64,000 nt of DNA from assembly GCA_031289055.1 (NCBI GenBank), contig JAITQE010000016.1, forward strand, positions 1 through 64,000, written 5' to 3'. The notes under the pieces were generated by a model. That model was not told the DNA's origin. It saw nothing but the letters and a program-made list of their open reading frames with translations, and searched no databases. Positions 55,006 to 63,932 of this stretch are shown in pieces. The translations under genes and the position numbers were made by a program. Every line of letters starts with the position of its first letter. Within the stretch, counting starts at the first letter, position 1. The DNA comes from Candidatus Endomicrobiellum porotermitis. GTDB lineage: Bacteria > Elusimicrobiota > Endomicrobiia > Endomicrobiales > Endomicrobiaceae.

Positions 55006-56249
55006 TTTTTAAAAATTATTCTTTTTACTTTCTTGGAATCAGCGTCTTGAATTTCTATTAAATAACCATTCCAGTTAATTTTCTCGCCATCTTGAGGTAT
55101 TCTTCCAAACATTTCTAAAATCCACCCATTAATAGCTGAATAGTTTCCTTCGGGAATACCGATACTTAATTCATCATTGACATTTGTTATAGACTCATAC
55201 GCATGTATAATATGTCTGTTGCCCGTTGGTATTATAGTTTTTTCTCTGAAATCATGTTCGTCCAACACGTCTCCAACAATCTCTTCCAATAAATCCTCTA
55301 TTGAAGCAAGACCTATCGTATATCCGAACTCGTCAACCACAATAGCTATATGATGCCGTCCTGTTCTAAACTCTTTAAGAACTTCGCTGATTTTTGCGTT
55401 TTCAGGAGCAAAATACGCGTGACGTATTAAATCTTCAATAATTATAATGTCGGAATTGCGCCAAGCTACGGCCAAATCTTTTGCATATAGTATCCCTATA
55501 ATATTGCCGACATTTTTGCTATATACTGGAACTCTTGAATACTTTGCGGCAATAATCTTTTTAATCATATCGTCTTTTGGTAGACCTATATCTACAGAAA
55601 AAATCTCAGAAATAGGTATCATTACTTGAGATACTTTCATATTTTTGAAATCCATTATATTGCTTACAAGTTCTCTGGACTCGCCTGAAAGCGGAGAAGT
55701 ATTTTCGTCTGACAACAAAAAATCTATCTCGTCGGCTTTGATATGTCTGCTTTCTTTATGTCTTAAAAACAGCTTCATTATTTTGTTTGAAATTGTTAAT
55801 AGAAAACCTATTGGGATTCTAAAAAACGACGCAACCCTTATTATCATAGGCAAAACAAATATGCCCCATTTTTCAGAGTTATATCTTGCTATGGTCTTAG
55901 GCAAAATACTCCCTATCGTTAAAGCCAAAACTATTGAGAGAATCGGAAAAGAAAAATTCAGAATATTAATATTGATTTTGTAACACTCGGCAATATCTGC
56001 CGCAAGAGATGATAAAATAACGCTCATTCCTACAACGGACAAATTCATTCCCATAATCATAGCCGTTATAACTTCTTGAGAATGGTTTTCCCAAAAAACC
56101 GCAATCTTTGAATATTTTATTCCTTTTTCTTTTGTTCTTCTCAAAAAAGCGACGGACAAACTTGTAAGAGCGGTCTCGGAACCGCTGAAAAAACTAAGCG
56201 TCAGCAATAGAGCGCAGAAAAAAACCATTTTAAATACAATTAATATCAT
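54990..56249 (-). CDS. CNNM/CorC-family transporter (DUF21-CBS), paralog 2
   Basis: The 419-residue protein has an N-terminal DUF21 membrane domain of about four helices (FFSGSETALTSLSVAFLRR), two CBS domains (VMIPISEIFSVD ... YSRVPVYSKNVGNIIGILY; HHIAIVVDEFGYTIGLASIED), and a CorC_HlyC C-terminal domain. The family is linked to magnesium or cobalt efflux. It overlaps the next paralog's stop by four bases. Two such genes in tandem suggest a heteromeric transporter or a duplication. Confidence 0.92.
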   Translation of the reverse strand: MILIVFKMVFFCALLLTLSFFSGSETALTSLSVAFLRRTKEKGIKYSKIAVFWENHSQEVITAMIMGMNLSVVGMSVILSSLAADIAECYKININILNFSFPILSIVLALTIGSILPKTIARYNSEKWGIFVLPMIIRVASFFRIPIGFLLTISNKIMKLFLRHKESRHIKADEIDFLLSDENTSPLSGESRELVSNIMDFKNMKVSQVMIPISEIFSVDIGLPKDDMIKKIIAAKYSRVPVYSKNVGNIIGILYAKDLAVAWRNSDIIIIEDLIRHAYFAPENAKISEVLKEFRTGRHHIAIVVDEFGYTIGLASIEDLLEEIVGDVLDEHDFREKTIIPTGNRHIIHAYESITNVNDELSIGIPEGNYSAINGWILEMFGRIPQDGEKINWNGYLIEIQDADSKKVKRIIFKKCTTQ

Positions 56250-57253
56250 AGTTCGTAATCATACTCGTCAAGAATTTCCCCGACAACTTCTTCCAAGACG
56301 TCTTCAAGCGTAACCATTCCCGTTATATTATCATTTTTATCTTTAACAAAAGCTATATGAGTTTTGCCGCTTTGAAATTTTTTCAACAGTTCGTTTACTT
56401 TTTGATCTTCGCTTATATAATACGGCTCTTTAACAAGAGGCCTTATAAAATGTTCTTTATCTTCATGCCACAATTCTAAAATATCTTTTATATGGACATA
56501 GCCGATAATATTATCTTTTGATTTAAGATACACCGGGATTCTACTTCTTGAAGTTTCAACGGCTATATCCAAAAATTCTTTGTCTTCTAAAGACAAGTCT
56601 ACCGAATCTATGTCTTCAAAAGGAACCATTATTTTTTTTACTGACAATCCGCAAAAATCCAAAATTCTTTCCAACATAACGCCTGTTTCTTTGTCTATTT
56701 CACCGCTGTATCCGCCTTCAGAAAGAAGAGCTTTTACCTCTTCTTCGCTTAAAGTATAAGAGTTTCTAGCGACATCTGAAGTTTTCGGCGATAAAAATTC
56801 CGTGAATTTAATAACCGGATATGCAAACGGTTTTAATGCCTTTTCTATTTTTGAAAGGATTGGAACAGACATAACGGTAATTTTCTCGGAATTTTCCCTA
56901 GCATAAAATTTAGGAACAAGCTCGCCGAATATTAAAATAACAAAAGACGTTATTATCCAAGTAACAACGTCAATAATATTTCTATTAATCCCAGAAAACA
57001 ACGTTGTCATAAAATATGCGGACATAAAGCTTGTAAGAATGTCGCATATAACATTTACCGTCAGAATAATTGTAAGAAGATAATAAGGTTGTTCTATCCA
57101 AGACAATAAAGGTTTGAAAAGATTAGGAATTTGAACTATAAGTTTTTTAATTCTGTACTTGGACAAACTAGTAATGCCTATCTCAGCCGCAGATATCCAA
57201 GCCGAAACAATTAAAAGAAAAACTAAAGCAACTAGACTTGCGAAGATAAACAT
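56246..57253 (-). CDS. CNNM/CorC-family transporter (DUF21-CBS), paralog 1
   Basis: The 335-residue protein has the DUF21 segment with WISAAEIGITSLSKYRIKK, membrane helices to about residue 130, and paired CBS repeats (IMVPFEDIDSVDLS, SRSRIPVYLKSKDNIIGYV, THIAFVKDKNDNITGMVTL). The chain stops at LEEVVGEILDEYDYEL, without the C-terminal CorC_HlyC domain that its neighbour keeps. It overlaps ybeY by 22 bases. The role is probably Mg2+ homeostasis. Confidence 0.9.
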   Translation of the reverse strand: MFIFASLVALVFLLIVSAWISAAEIGITSLSKYRIKKLIVQIPNLFKPLLSWIEQPYYLLTIILTVNVICDILTSFMSAYFMTTLFSGINRNIIDVVTWIITSFVILIFGELVPKFYARENSEKITVMSVPILSKIEKALKPFAYPVIKFTEFLSPKTSDVARNSYTLSEEEVKALLSEGGYSGEIDKETGVMLERILDFCGLSVKKIMVPFEDIDSVDLSLEDKEFLDIAVETSRSRIPVYLKSKDNIIGYVHIKDILELWHEDKEHFIRPLVKEPYYISEDQKVNELLKKFQSGKTHIAFVKDKNDNITGMVTLEDVLEEVVGEILDEYDYEL

Positions 57254-57666
57254 TGAAATATTTTATCCTGTTTTGCAAACATTTTAGATTTATTTTCAAC
57301 ATCATAATCGCTATACCCGCAAAGATGAAGCGCACCGTGTATAACAAGATACGCCAATTCTTGCCGCCAAGAGTTCCCGTATCTTTTTGCCTGTTTTTGA
57401 GTGCGATTTTTTGATATATAAATATCTCCGGCAAAATTTTCAAGGATAATTAAAAAAGATATAACGTCGGTTATGCGTCTTACTTTTCTGTATTTTATAT
57501 TTAGTTTTTTTATTTCTTCATCGCTTACCATTATAAAATTTATTTGATATTTTCTCTTTTTTTCAGACTTTAAAGCAAGCTCCGCGGCTTTTTTTAAAAC
57601 TTCAACATGTTCCTTGGGAAAGTAAACAAAGTTTATAAAATTTTTATTTGTATTCAATTCTTGCAT
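57232..57666 (-). CDS. ybeY: rRNA maturation endoribonuclease YbeY, variant metal site
   Basis: YbeY is a zinc-dependent ribonuclease for 16S rRNA maturation and ribosome quality control. The 144-residue protein has the family segments LNIKYRKVRRITDVISF and a metal motif H110-x3-H114 in VIHGALHLCGYSD. The usual third histidine (HGxLHLxGYDH) is replaced by Asp at position 120. Aspartate could still bind a metal. The gene overlaps the 7TM-HD gene upstream and the CNNM gene downstream by about 22 bases, giving a tight operon seen in many bacteria (phoH-ybeY-corC type). Confidence 0.88.
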   Translation of the reverse strand: MQELNTNKNFINFVYFPKEHVEVLKKAAELALKSEKKRKYQINFIMVSDEEIKKLNIKYRKVRRITDVISFLIILENFAGDIYISKNRTQKQAKRYGNSWRQELAYLVIHGALHLCGYSDYDVENKSKMFAKQDKIFQCLSSQV

Positions 57667-59101
57667 GATATATGCTCGTAATAGTTGAAATAATACTGTC
57701 TCTCATTAGTTCTAAATCTTTTAACGTTATTGGACATACTGAAAACTGACCGTCTATAAATTTATTGTTTATTATTTTTTCAACCATGTCTTTTATCCTT
57801 GTCGCAGTAGGGTTATCTATACTCCGACACGCAGCCTCGCAAGAGTCAGCCAACATTATTACTGCGCTGATTTTTGTGGTCGGTTTTGGTCCTGAATATC
57901 TGAAATATTCCGTATCCACACGCAAACCAACTTCCAAAGCTCTGTGATAAAAAGCATGCATGACGGTTGTGCCGTGATGTTGTCGTATAATATTTATAAT
58001 TTCATTATCAATATTATGTTTCTTCGCAAGAAGAACTCCTTCTTTAACATGCGAAATTAATATAATCCGCGACATTTCGGGGTTTAAATTATCGTGAGGA
58101 TTATGTACGGGCGTTTGGTTTTCTATAAAATATAAAGGGTTTTTTAGTTTGCCTACATCGTGGTAATAAGAACATACTCTTGCCAATAGAGAATTCTCGC
58201 CTACAATATTTGCCGCTTGTTCAGCAATATCGGCAGTCATAATTGAATGATGATAAGTGCCAGGCGCTTCGCTCATAAGCCTTTTAAGCAAAGGGTTATT
58301 AAAGTCTGAAAGTTCAATTAGTTTTATATTTGTGGTTCTTGAAAAAACTCTTTCAAATAACGGCATACAAACCAATAAAATCACTATTGAAAAAATCCCG
58401 TTCAAAACGCTATAGAAAAGGTTATATTTAAACTGAAAATTGTCGTAATTGCCAACAAGATAAAACATAGACACTAATACCGAGTTGGCAATAACAGTCT
58501 TGACGGCGACATTGATAAAATCAGATCTTTTGCGTATAGCGTGGACGTTTGCAACAACAAATATTGCGCCGCCAAGCATTGTAAGAAAAATATCAAAACG
58601 CATATCGTTTAAAAACGCCACGCACAAACTTAAACATACGGCATACACGCCGCCCAATCTTAACGATAACAACATTGCAGCCATAATTGAAAACGCCGAC
58701 ACTGGAGAAGCGAAAGGCGATAAATATTCTTTTGAAATCTGAAAAGTCAAAAGAGAATTTATAAAGAGCAAACACATTAAAACAACCGCGTCATTATCAT
58801 CCAAGACAGCTTTTTCTTTGTTTTGAATTTGAGCTGCAAAGAAAACAACAACTGCAATCATAAATATTAAGACTGCAAACATTATCTTTAAATCTACGCC
58901 TACGCCCATTACAAGCATGACGTAAACCGCTATTATCGTAAATATAAAGGAAATAAAAACCGGAATTTTTATTTCCTTTTGAAATAAATTTTTTGATTCC
59001 CTTATAACATGACCTTTTGATTCGGAAGGTTTGAGATCTTTGGCAAGTTTTAAGAGAAAACTTCTTGTCCAAAACCTTATGTTGTTAAATAAATTATTCA
59101 T
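57644..59101 (-). CDS. 7TM-HD phosphohydrolase (PgpH-like, short form)
   Basis: The 485-residue protein has seven or more hydrophobic helices in residues 50-250 and a C-terminal HD domain with PGTYHHSIMTADIAEQAA, CSYYHDVGKLKNPLYF and HHGTTVMHAFY. This matches the PgpH group that hydrolyses cyclic di-AMP. It is shorter than PgpH of Gram-positives, which carries a large extracytoplasmic domain before the helices; here only about 40 N-terminal residues precede the first helix. The membrane part may have a different input. It precedes ybeY with a 23-base overlap. Confidence 0.88.
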   Translation of the reverse strand: MNNLFNNIRFWTRSFLLKLAKDLKPSESKGHVIRESKNLFQKEIKIPVFISFIFTIIAVYVMLVMGVGVDLKIMFAVLIFMIAVVVFFAAQIQNKEKAVLDDNDAVVLMCLLFINSLLTFQISKEYLSPFASPVSAFSIMAAMLLSLRLGGVYAVCLSLCVAFLNDMRFDIFLTMLGGAIFVVANVHAIRKRSDFINVAVKTVIANSVLVSMFYLVGNYDNFQFKYNLFYSVLNGIFSIVILLVCMPLFERVFSRTTNIKLIELSDFNNPLLKRLMSEAPGTYHHSIMTADIAEQAANIVGENSLLARVCSYYHDVGKLKNPLYFIENQTPVHNPHDNLNPEMSRIILISHVKEGVLLAKKHNIDNEIINIIRQHHGTTVMHAFYHRALEVGLRVDTEYFRYSGPKPTTKISAVIMLADSCEAACRSIDNPTATRIKDMVEKIINNKFIDGQFSVCPITLKDLELMRDSIISTITSIYHARIEYK

Positions 59102-59132
59102 TTATTCCTCGACATCGTTTTGGCAGATAAGC

Positions 59133-60899
59133 CTAAGCCTTTGCTTGCTTGACAACAATTCGCACGCCTAATTCTTTAAGCTGTTTTTCGCTTACCGGAG
59201 CGGGAGCGTTAGAAAGAGGATCCGACGCTTTTTGCGTTTTAGGGAATGCTATAACTTCTCTTATGGAATCTTCCCCTGCAATCAACGCGCACATTCTGTC
59301 AAAACCCAAAGCTAAACCGCCATGCGGAGGAGCGCCATAGGTCAATGCGTCAAGCAAAAATCCAAATTTCTCTTTTGCAGATTCGTCTGAAATATTTAGA
59401 ATATCAAAAATCTTCTTTTGAACGTCGCTTCTATGCATTCTTATAGAGCCGCCACCTAGTTCAACGCCGTTCAAAATAACATCGTAAGCTTTAGCTTTTG
59501 CAGTTCCAGCATTTTCTTTATTCAATGAAGCTGCATCTTGCGGCGAAGTGAACGGATGGTGCAATGCCTGCCATCTATGTTCTTCTTTGTTCCATTCCAT
59601 AAGAGGAAAATCCACAATCCACAAAAAATTAAACTTGGACTTGTCTATAAGACCAAGTTCTTTGCCCATTTTAAGCCTTAACGCTCCAAGACCCTGAGCA
59701 ACGATTTTCTCTTCATCTGCAAGAAAAACAATTAAATCGCCCGCTTTTGCTTCAAGCTTGGATATAATTGTTTTTATATCTTCATCTTTAAAATATTTAA
59801 CTATGTTGGACTCGGTTCCAGATTCCGTAATTTTCATCCACGCCAAACCTTTAGCTCCATATTCGCCTACAAACTCGATAAGTCCATCAATATCCGATCG
59901 GGAAAAAGAAGCGCCTTTAGGAATACATAAACCCCTTACAATACCGCCATTAGAAATAACTGACGCAAACACACCAAACCCGCAATCTTTAAGCTCGCTT
60001 GAAAAATCCCTTATTTCCATTTCAAACCTTGTGTCCGGCTTATCAGAGCCGTAACGCAGCATGGCATCGGCGTAAGGCATTCTTTCAAAAGGGGTTCTAA
60101 TATCAATATTTAACGCGTTTTTGAATACCCTTGAAAGCATTCTCTCAATAACGCTCATAACGTCCTTTTCTTCAACAAAAGACATTTCAAGATCTATTTG
60201 GGTAAATTCAAGCTGCCTGTCAGCGCGCAAGTCTTCGTCTCTAAAACACCTCGCTATCTGATAATATTTATCAAAACCTGAAACCATCAAAATCTGTTTA
60301 AAAAGCTGAGGAGACTGCGGCAAGGCAAAGAAACTACCGTGATGCAGCCTTGAAGGCACCAAAAAATCTCTCGCGCCTTCAGGCGTAGATTTGGTTAAGA
60401 AAGGCGTTTCTATTTCTAAAAAGCCTTCGTCATTTAAAAAGTTTCTTACCTCATTTAAAACTCTATGGCGCATTATAAAGTTTTTCTGAAAACTAGGACG
60501 GCGCAAGTCCAAATATCTGTATTTTAATCTCAATTCTTCCGAAGTTTCCGCATAATCCGACACTTCAAAAGGAAGTCCAGGACATGTGTTTAAAATCTCA
60601 ATTTTAGACACTACAAGTTCAACGGAACCTGTAGGCATACTGGGGTTTAACGTTCCTTCAGGTCTTTTTCTTACCAGCCCCTTAACGGATATTACGTATT
60701 CGCTTCTCAAATCCTCGGCTATTTTAAATATCTCTTTATTTTCAGGCTGGAGAACAATTTGCAACAACCCCTCTCTGTCTCTTAAGTCAATAAAAATTAC
60801 GCCTCCATGGTCTCTGCGGGAATGCACCCAGCCGCAAACAACAATATCTTTACCTATACTATCTTCTCTGACATCGCCACAATAACTGCTTCTCTTCAT
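59133..60899 (-). CDS. aspS: Aspartyl-tRNA synthetase AspS
   Basis: The 588-residue bacterial-type AspRS has the OB-fold anticodon domain (CGWVHSRRDHGGVIFIDLRD), class II motif 2 with RCFRDEDLRADRQLEFTQID, the GAD insertion in the middle, and motif 3 GLALGFDRMCALIAG. Segment TPEGARDFLVPSR is also conserved. The protein charges tRNA-Asp and perhaps tRNA-Asn if it is non-discriminating; that cannot be decided by eye. Confidence 0.97.
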   Translation of the reverse strand: MKRSSYCGDVREDSIGKDIVVCGWVHSRRDHGGVIFIDLRDREGLLQIVLQPENKEIFKIAEDLRSEYVISVKGLVRKRPEGTLNPSMPTGSVELVVSKIEILNTCPGLPFEVSDYAETSEELRLKYRYLDLRRPSFQKNFIMRHRVLNEVRNFLNDEGFLEIETPFLTKSTPEGARDFLVPSRLHHGSFFALPQSPQLFKQILMVSGFDKYYQIARCFRDEDLRADRQLEFTQIDLEMSFVEEKDVMSVIERMLSRVFKNALNIDIRTPFERMPYADAMLRYGSDKPDTRFEMEIRDFSSELKDCGFGVFASVISNGGIVRGLCIPKGASFSRSDIDGLIEFVGEYGAKGLAWMKITESGTESNIVKYFKDEDIKTIISKLEAKAGDLIVFLADEEKIVAQGLGALRLKMGKELGLIDKSKFNFLWIVDFPLMEWNKEEHRWQALHHPFTSPQDAASLNKENAGTAKAKAYDVILNGVELGGGSIRMHRSDVQKKIFDILNISDESAKEKFGFLLDALTYGAPPHGGLALGFDRMCALIAGEDSIREVIAFPKTQKASDPLSNAPAPVSEKQLKELGVRIVVKQAKA

Positions 60900-61013
60900 A
60901 ATAAAAGCCTCTTTTAAAACATCTTAAATAATAAAATTAAAACCGCCAACTCTTGCAGAAACCTCTTAAATACAAGATTTATAGAACTAACTCGCAAACT
61001 GTAAAAATACAAA

Positions 61014-61553
61014 TTATTTTGGCAAATTAGCAAAATACAGCAATGCTATAATGGTTTTTGAATCCTTTATATACCCGCCTTTTACCATATCTAAAGCATT
61101 TTTAAAGCTTACTATTTCTTTGCCAACAAACTCATCCTCATCAAGATTAAGGCTGCCTTCTTCAAGGTCAAACGCCGAAAAAATATGCAATAACTCAGTT
61201 GAAAGCGCCGCCGTAGGATAAAAAGACAACAAAAGTTCAAACTTCTTGGCTATACATCCTGTTTCCTCTTCCAACTCTCTTGTTATGCATTCAATAGGGG
61301 TTTCTCCCGCATCAATTTTACCTGCGGGAATCTCGTAAGTTACTTTGCCTACAGCATATCTATACTGTTTAACTAAAACTATATTTTCTTTATCAATAAA
61401 TGGAAGAACCGCTGCTGCTCCAGGGTGTTTTACATATTCCCTTATAGCAAGGTTGCCGTTTGGAAGTTGTACTTCATCGCAAAAAAACTCTGTAAATTTT
61501 CCTTTGTATATTAACTTCTTATTCAAAGGCTTTTCAATCAGATCTTTACTCAT
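61014..61553 (-). CDS. Nudix hydrolase (ADP-ribose pyrophosphatase-like)
   Basis: The 179-residue protein carries a full Nudix box, GKIDAGETPIECITRELEEE followed by TG, with the metal-binding glutamates. The upstream QYRYAVGKVTYEIPAG is typical of ADP-ribose pyrophosphatases (NudF type). It likely cleaves ADP-ribose or a similar nucleotide sugar. It lies just below the dead PEP carboxykinase gene. Confidence 0.92.
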   Translation of the reverse strand: MSKDLIEKPLNKKLIYKGKFTEFFCDEVQLPNGNLAIREYVKHPGAAAVLPFIDKENIVLVKQYRYAVGKVTYEIPAGKIDAGETPIECITRELEEETGCIAKKFELLLSFYPTAALSTELLHIFSAFDLEEGSLNLDEDEFVGKEIVSFKNALDMVKGGYIKDSKTIIALLYFANLPK

Positions 61554-61773
61554 GGCGATATTTTATCATTTTTTACTATAAAACAGAAAAGCCTATCAAT
61601 TTCTTTAGGATAGTGACAATTTTAATAGCTATTCTGCGTATGCTTGCCCCCCCACCCCGAATACTATAATATAAAAGAACACGCTTAGTGAACATGAGAT
61701 AGAGATTGTTAAAAAGCAGACTTATTATTGCTAAGAAAGGGCAATGCGTTTGGGTTTAGCGAAGTAGAATCAG
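61554..61773. other. Intergenic stretch at the end of the pckG remnant
   Basis: A run of seven Cs (CCCCCCC) occurs near 61651. No gene or RNA is recognised; it may hold unrecognisable remains of the truncated PEP carboxykinase. Confidence 0.35.
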
Positions 61774-62511
61774 CTACGGAAAAGGATGCTTCTTTTTTTG
61801 CGGAGATTGCGATGGGTATTTTTTTCTGCGTCCGCCAAAAATTATTACGGAAATAGGCGCGCCTTTAGGATTGTCGTACTCGGGCGAAAGCGTAGGACAG
61901 TTGTAAATTGAAACGGTAAACCTTGAATTTGGGTGAGCAGATGGTTTGCCTGAATTTTTGTTGGACTTTTGACCCTGCCAGTCGGTTAAATCCAAAGGAA
62001 CTTCGTCTGTAGCTCCTTCCCACCAAGCCGCATTTCGGGGTTAACGTCGACTATAGAGTGAACGCCTCTAAAGAACTCGGAAGAATTTCCGATTCTTTCT
62101 ATTGCCTGTTTGCCAACCATAGACATAATTCTCATGCTCAAAGCCATATATGCAGAATCAGTTATTTGAACACAGTTTTTAGCGTATTTTGATTTCGGCG
62201 GACCCATGACAAAGGGAATTTAGGGTCCAACCAATTATTGTTAGGTCCAGCTTGGTCTTTTGTGTCGGAGCGCAAACAAAGGTTAAACGTTCCGTACGGG
62301 CTACATCGTTAGGGTTTGAGCAGTGATAGTAAGAATTTGGATACTCTTGTCCGTTTAATTCTTTTAGGACAACCCTTCCGTCAACTTCAGATTTTTGAGC
62401 AATCTCCGTCAATCTTTCAGCTTCTTCTTGGGAACCGTCCACAATATAAACTTCGTCAGACTGAAAAAGCTCCCGCATTTCTTTTACGAATATCTCTATT
62501 GGCGACGGCAT
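61774..62511 (-). pseudogene. pckG: GTP-type PEP carboxykinase, frameshifted and internally deleted
   Basis: Three minus-strand frames form one decayed PEPCK. The N-terminus (62179-62511) has EVYIVDGSQEEAERLTEIA and SNPNDVARTERLTFVCAPTQ. The next frame has MGPPKSKYAKNCVQITDSAY, ALSMRIMSMVGKQAIERIG and SSEFFRGVHSIVDVNPEMR. The third has WWEGATDEVPLDLTDWQG, AHPNSRFTVSIYNCPTLSP and GAPISVIIFGGRRKK. These are in the right order for GTP-PEPCK. Missing are the segments between PEM and WWEG, including the P-loop and catalytic cysteine region, and everything after GGRR. Less than half of an enzyme of about 600 residues remains. It is certainly inactive. Confidence 0.8.
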
Positions 62512-62559
62512 TTTATCGCTCTCTATATATGAATATTATTGTAGAAACAGCTCTTTTGA

Positions 62560-62597
62560 CAAAAAGCATGTCAAGGCGGGACTTACCCTCCTTGACA
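62560..62597 (-). terminator. Hairpin after ndk
   Basis: GTCAAGGCGGG (62570-62580) pairs with CCCTCCTTGAC (62586-62596) with one mismatch, and the minus strand continues into TGCTTTTTG. It may end the ndk transcript. Confidence 0.45.
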
Positions 62598-62633
62598 ATA
62601 TTTCATATTAAATCGCTAATAGCTAAAAAGAGA

Positions 62634-63146
62634 CTAAGCCCAAACCTCTTTTTCTTCTTTCTCTACAACAACTTTCTTTGTAGGATACATACTCTTAACT
62701 ATTTCTTCAGGCTTAAACCACAACTTGATTTCCCTTTCGGCTTCAGACGATTCTGAAGAGCAGTGAACAACGTTTTCGTATACGCCTTTTGTGGTTATTC
62801 TTCCGTAAGCTCCTCTTATTGACACAGGATCGGCCTCTTCAGGGTTTGTAGCTCCAACGATTTTTCTCATTCTTGCGATACCGTCTTCGCCTTGATATAC
62901 GAAAGCCAAAACTCTATCCCAAGGCTCGCCATAAATTTTGCCCTGTATATAGTCAACTAATTCTCCAAAAAAAGGTCTGTCTTTAAGCTGATAATAATGC
63001 TCCTCAGCTAGTTCTTTACTCACCTTAACAGCCTTCGCGCCTATTATAAGCATTTTTACTTCAGAGAGCTTAGTTAGAATATTTCCTGTCAAAGATTTTT
63101 TTACTCCGTCAGGTTTAATCAAAATTAAAAGCTGTTCAATTGCCAT
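62634..63146 (-). CDS. ndk: Nucleoside diphosphate kinase Ndk
   Basis: Ndk equilibrates nucleoside di- and triphosphates through a phospho-histidine. The 170-residue protein has LLILIKPDGVKKSLTG, RPFFGELVDYI, the segment RKIVGATNPEEADPVSIRG and the active histidine in NVVHCSSESSEAEREI. It is 20-30 residues longer than most bacterial Ndk, because of insertions and a charged C-terminal tail (KKVVVEKEEKEVWA). It overlaps pssA by 11 bases. Confidence 0.94.
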   Translation of the reverse strand: MAIEQLLILIKPDGVKKSLTGNILTKLSEVKMLIIGAKAVKVSKELAEEHYYQLKDRPFFGELVDYIQGKIYGEPWDRVLAFVYQGEDGIARMRKIVGATNPEEADPVSIRGAYGRITTKGVYENVVHCSSESSEAEREIKLWFKPEEIVKSMYPTKKVVVEKEEKEVWA

Positions 63147-63930
63147 TTCCCGCTCCTATATTCTTTTTTTTACGAGCATTGTAATATTTTATTCCAATGC
63201 CGATTAGTCCTGAGAAAACGTATAAACTAAACAATACAAAAATTATATTTTGCGGGAACGTTATCATTAAAAATAAAAGCAATACGACCAAAACCAAAAG
63301 TCTGAAAGTTTTAGGTTTGGACAAATTCATCTTTTTGAAAGAATAATAAGGTACGTTTGAAACCATTAGTAAAGACAAAATAACCATTACAACAGGCATT
63401 GTCTTAAAGAAAATAGGCATGTTTTTCATCAAAATTGGAATTGTTTTGAAAGACAAAGACTGTCCATGATCTGCAAAAAGCTCGTAGCTTAAAACGAAAG
63501 ACAACAACAGTCCTGCAGATGCAGGCGTAGGGAGACCCATAAAAGAATTATGCACTATGCCGTCTTGAGCATGAACATTAAATTTTGCAAGCCTTAAAGC
63601 GCTGCACAAAACAAATAGTATGGCTATAGCCATACCGACTTTTCCCATTGAGCTTAAAACAAGCTGGTACATCATAACAGACGGAGAAAGTCCGAATGAA
63701 ATTAAATCGCTTAAAGAATCTAGCTGAACGCCAAACTCGCTTGTTGTTTTTGTAAGTCTTGCAACTTTTCCGTCAGCCATGTCAAATGCTACCGCAAGCA
63801 CAAGAAACCACGCCGCTTTAGCAAAATCCCCATCTATGGACGACAATATTGACAAATAACCGCAGCTCATGTTTGCGCATGTTAAAAGACTCGGCAGTAT
63901 ATAGATACCCTTCTTCATTTTTTCGCTCAT
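63136..63930 (-). CDS. pssA: CDP-diacylglycerol-serine O-phosphatidyltransferase PssA
   Basis: PssA makes phosphatidylserine in the inner membrane. The protein has the CDP-alcohol phosphotransferase signature DMADGKVARLTKTTSEFG-x3-D-x3-D (SLSDLISFGLSP) and about six to eight helices. ATG 63930 gives 264 residues; a TTG two codons upstream is the alternative. It starts two bases after the stop of a probable psd gene, so both steps to phosphatidylethanolamine are likely in one operon. Confidence 0.94.
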   Translation of the reverse strand: MSEKMKKGIYILPSLLTCANMSCGYLSILSSIDGDFAKAAWFLVLAVAFDMADGKVARLTKTTSEFGVQLDSLSDLISFGLSPSVMMYQLVLSSMGKVGMAIAILFVLCSALRLAKFNVHAQDGIVHNSFMGLPTPASAGLLLSFVLSYELFADHGQSLSFKTIPILMKNMPIFFKTMPVVMVILSLLMVSNVPYYSFKKMNLSKPKTFRLLVLVVLLLFLMITFPQNIIFVLFSLYVFSGLIGIGIKYYNARKKKNIGAGNGN

Positions 63931-63932
63931 GG

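Noticed and set aside
62316-62756. Plus-strand 146-codon ORF
   Set aside because: It is antisense to ndk and the pckG remnant, and the minus-strand frames there match known families.
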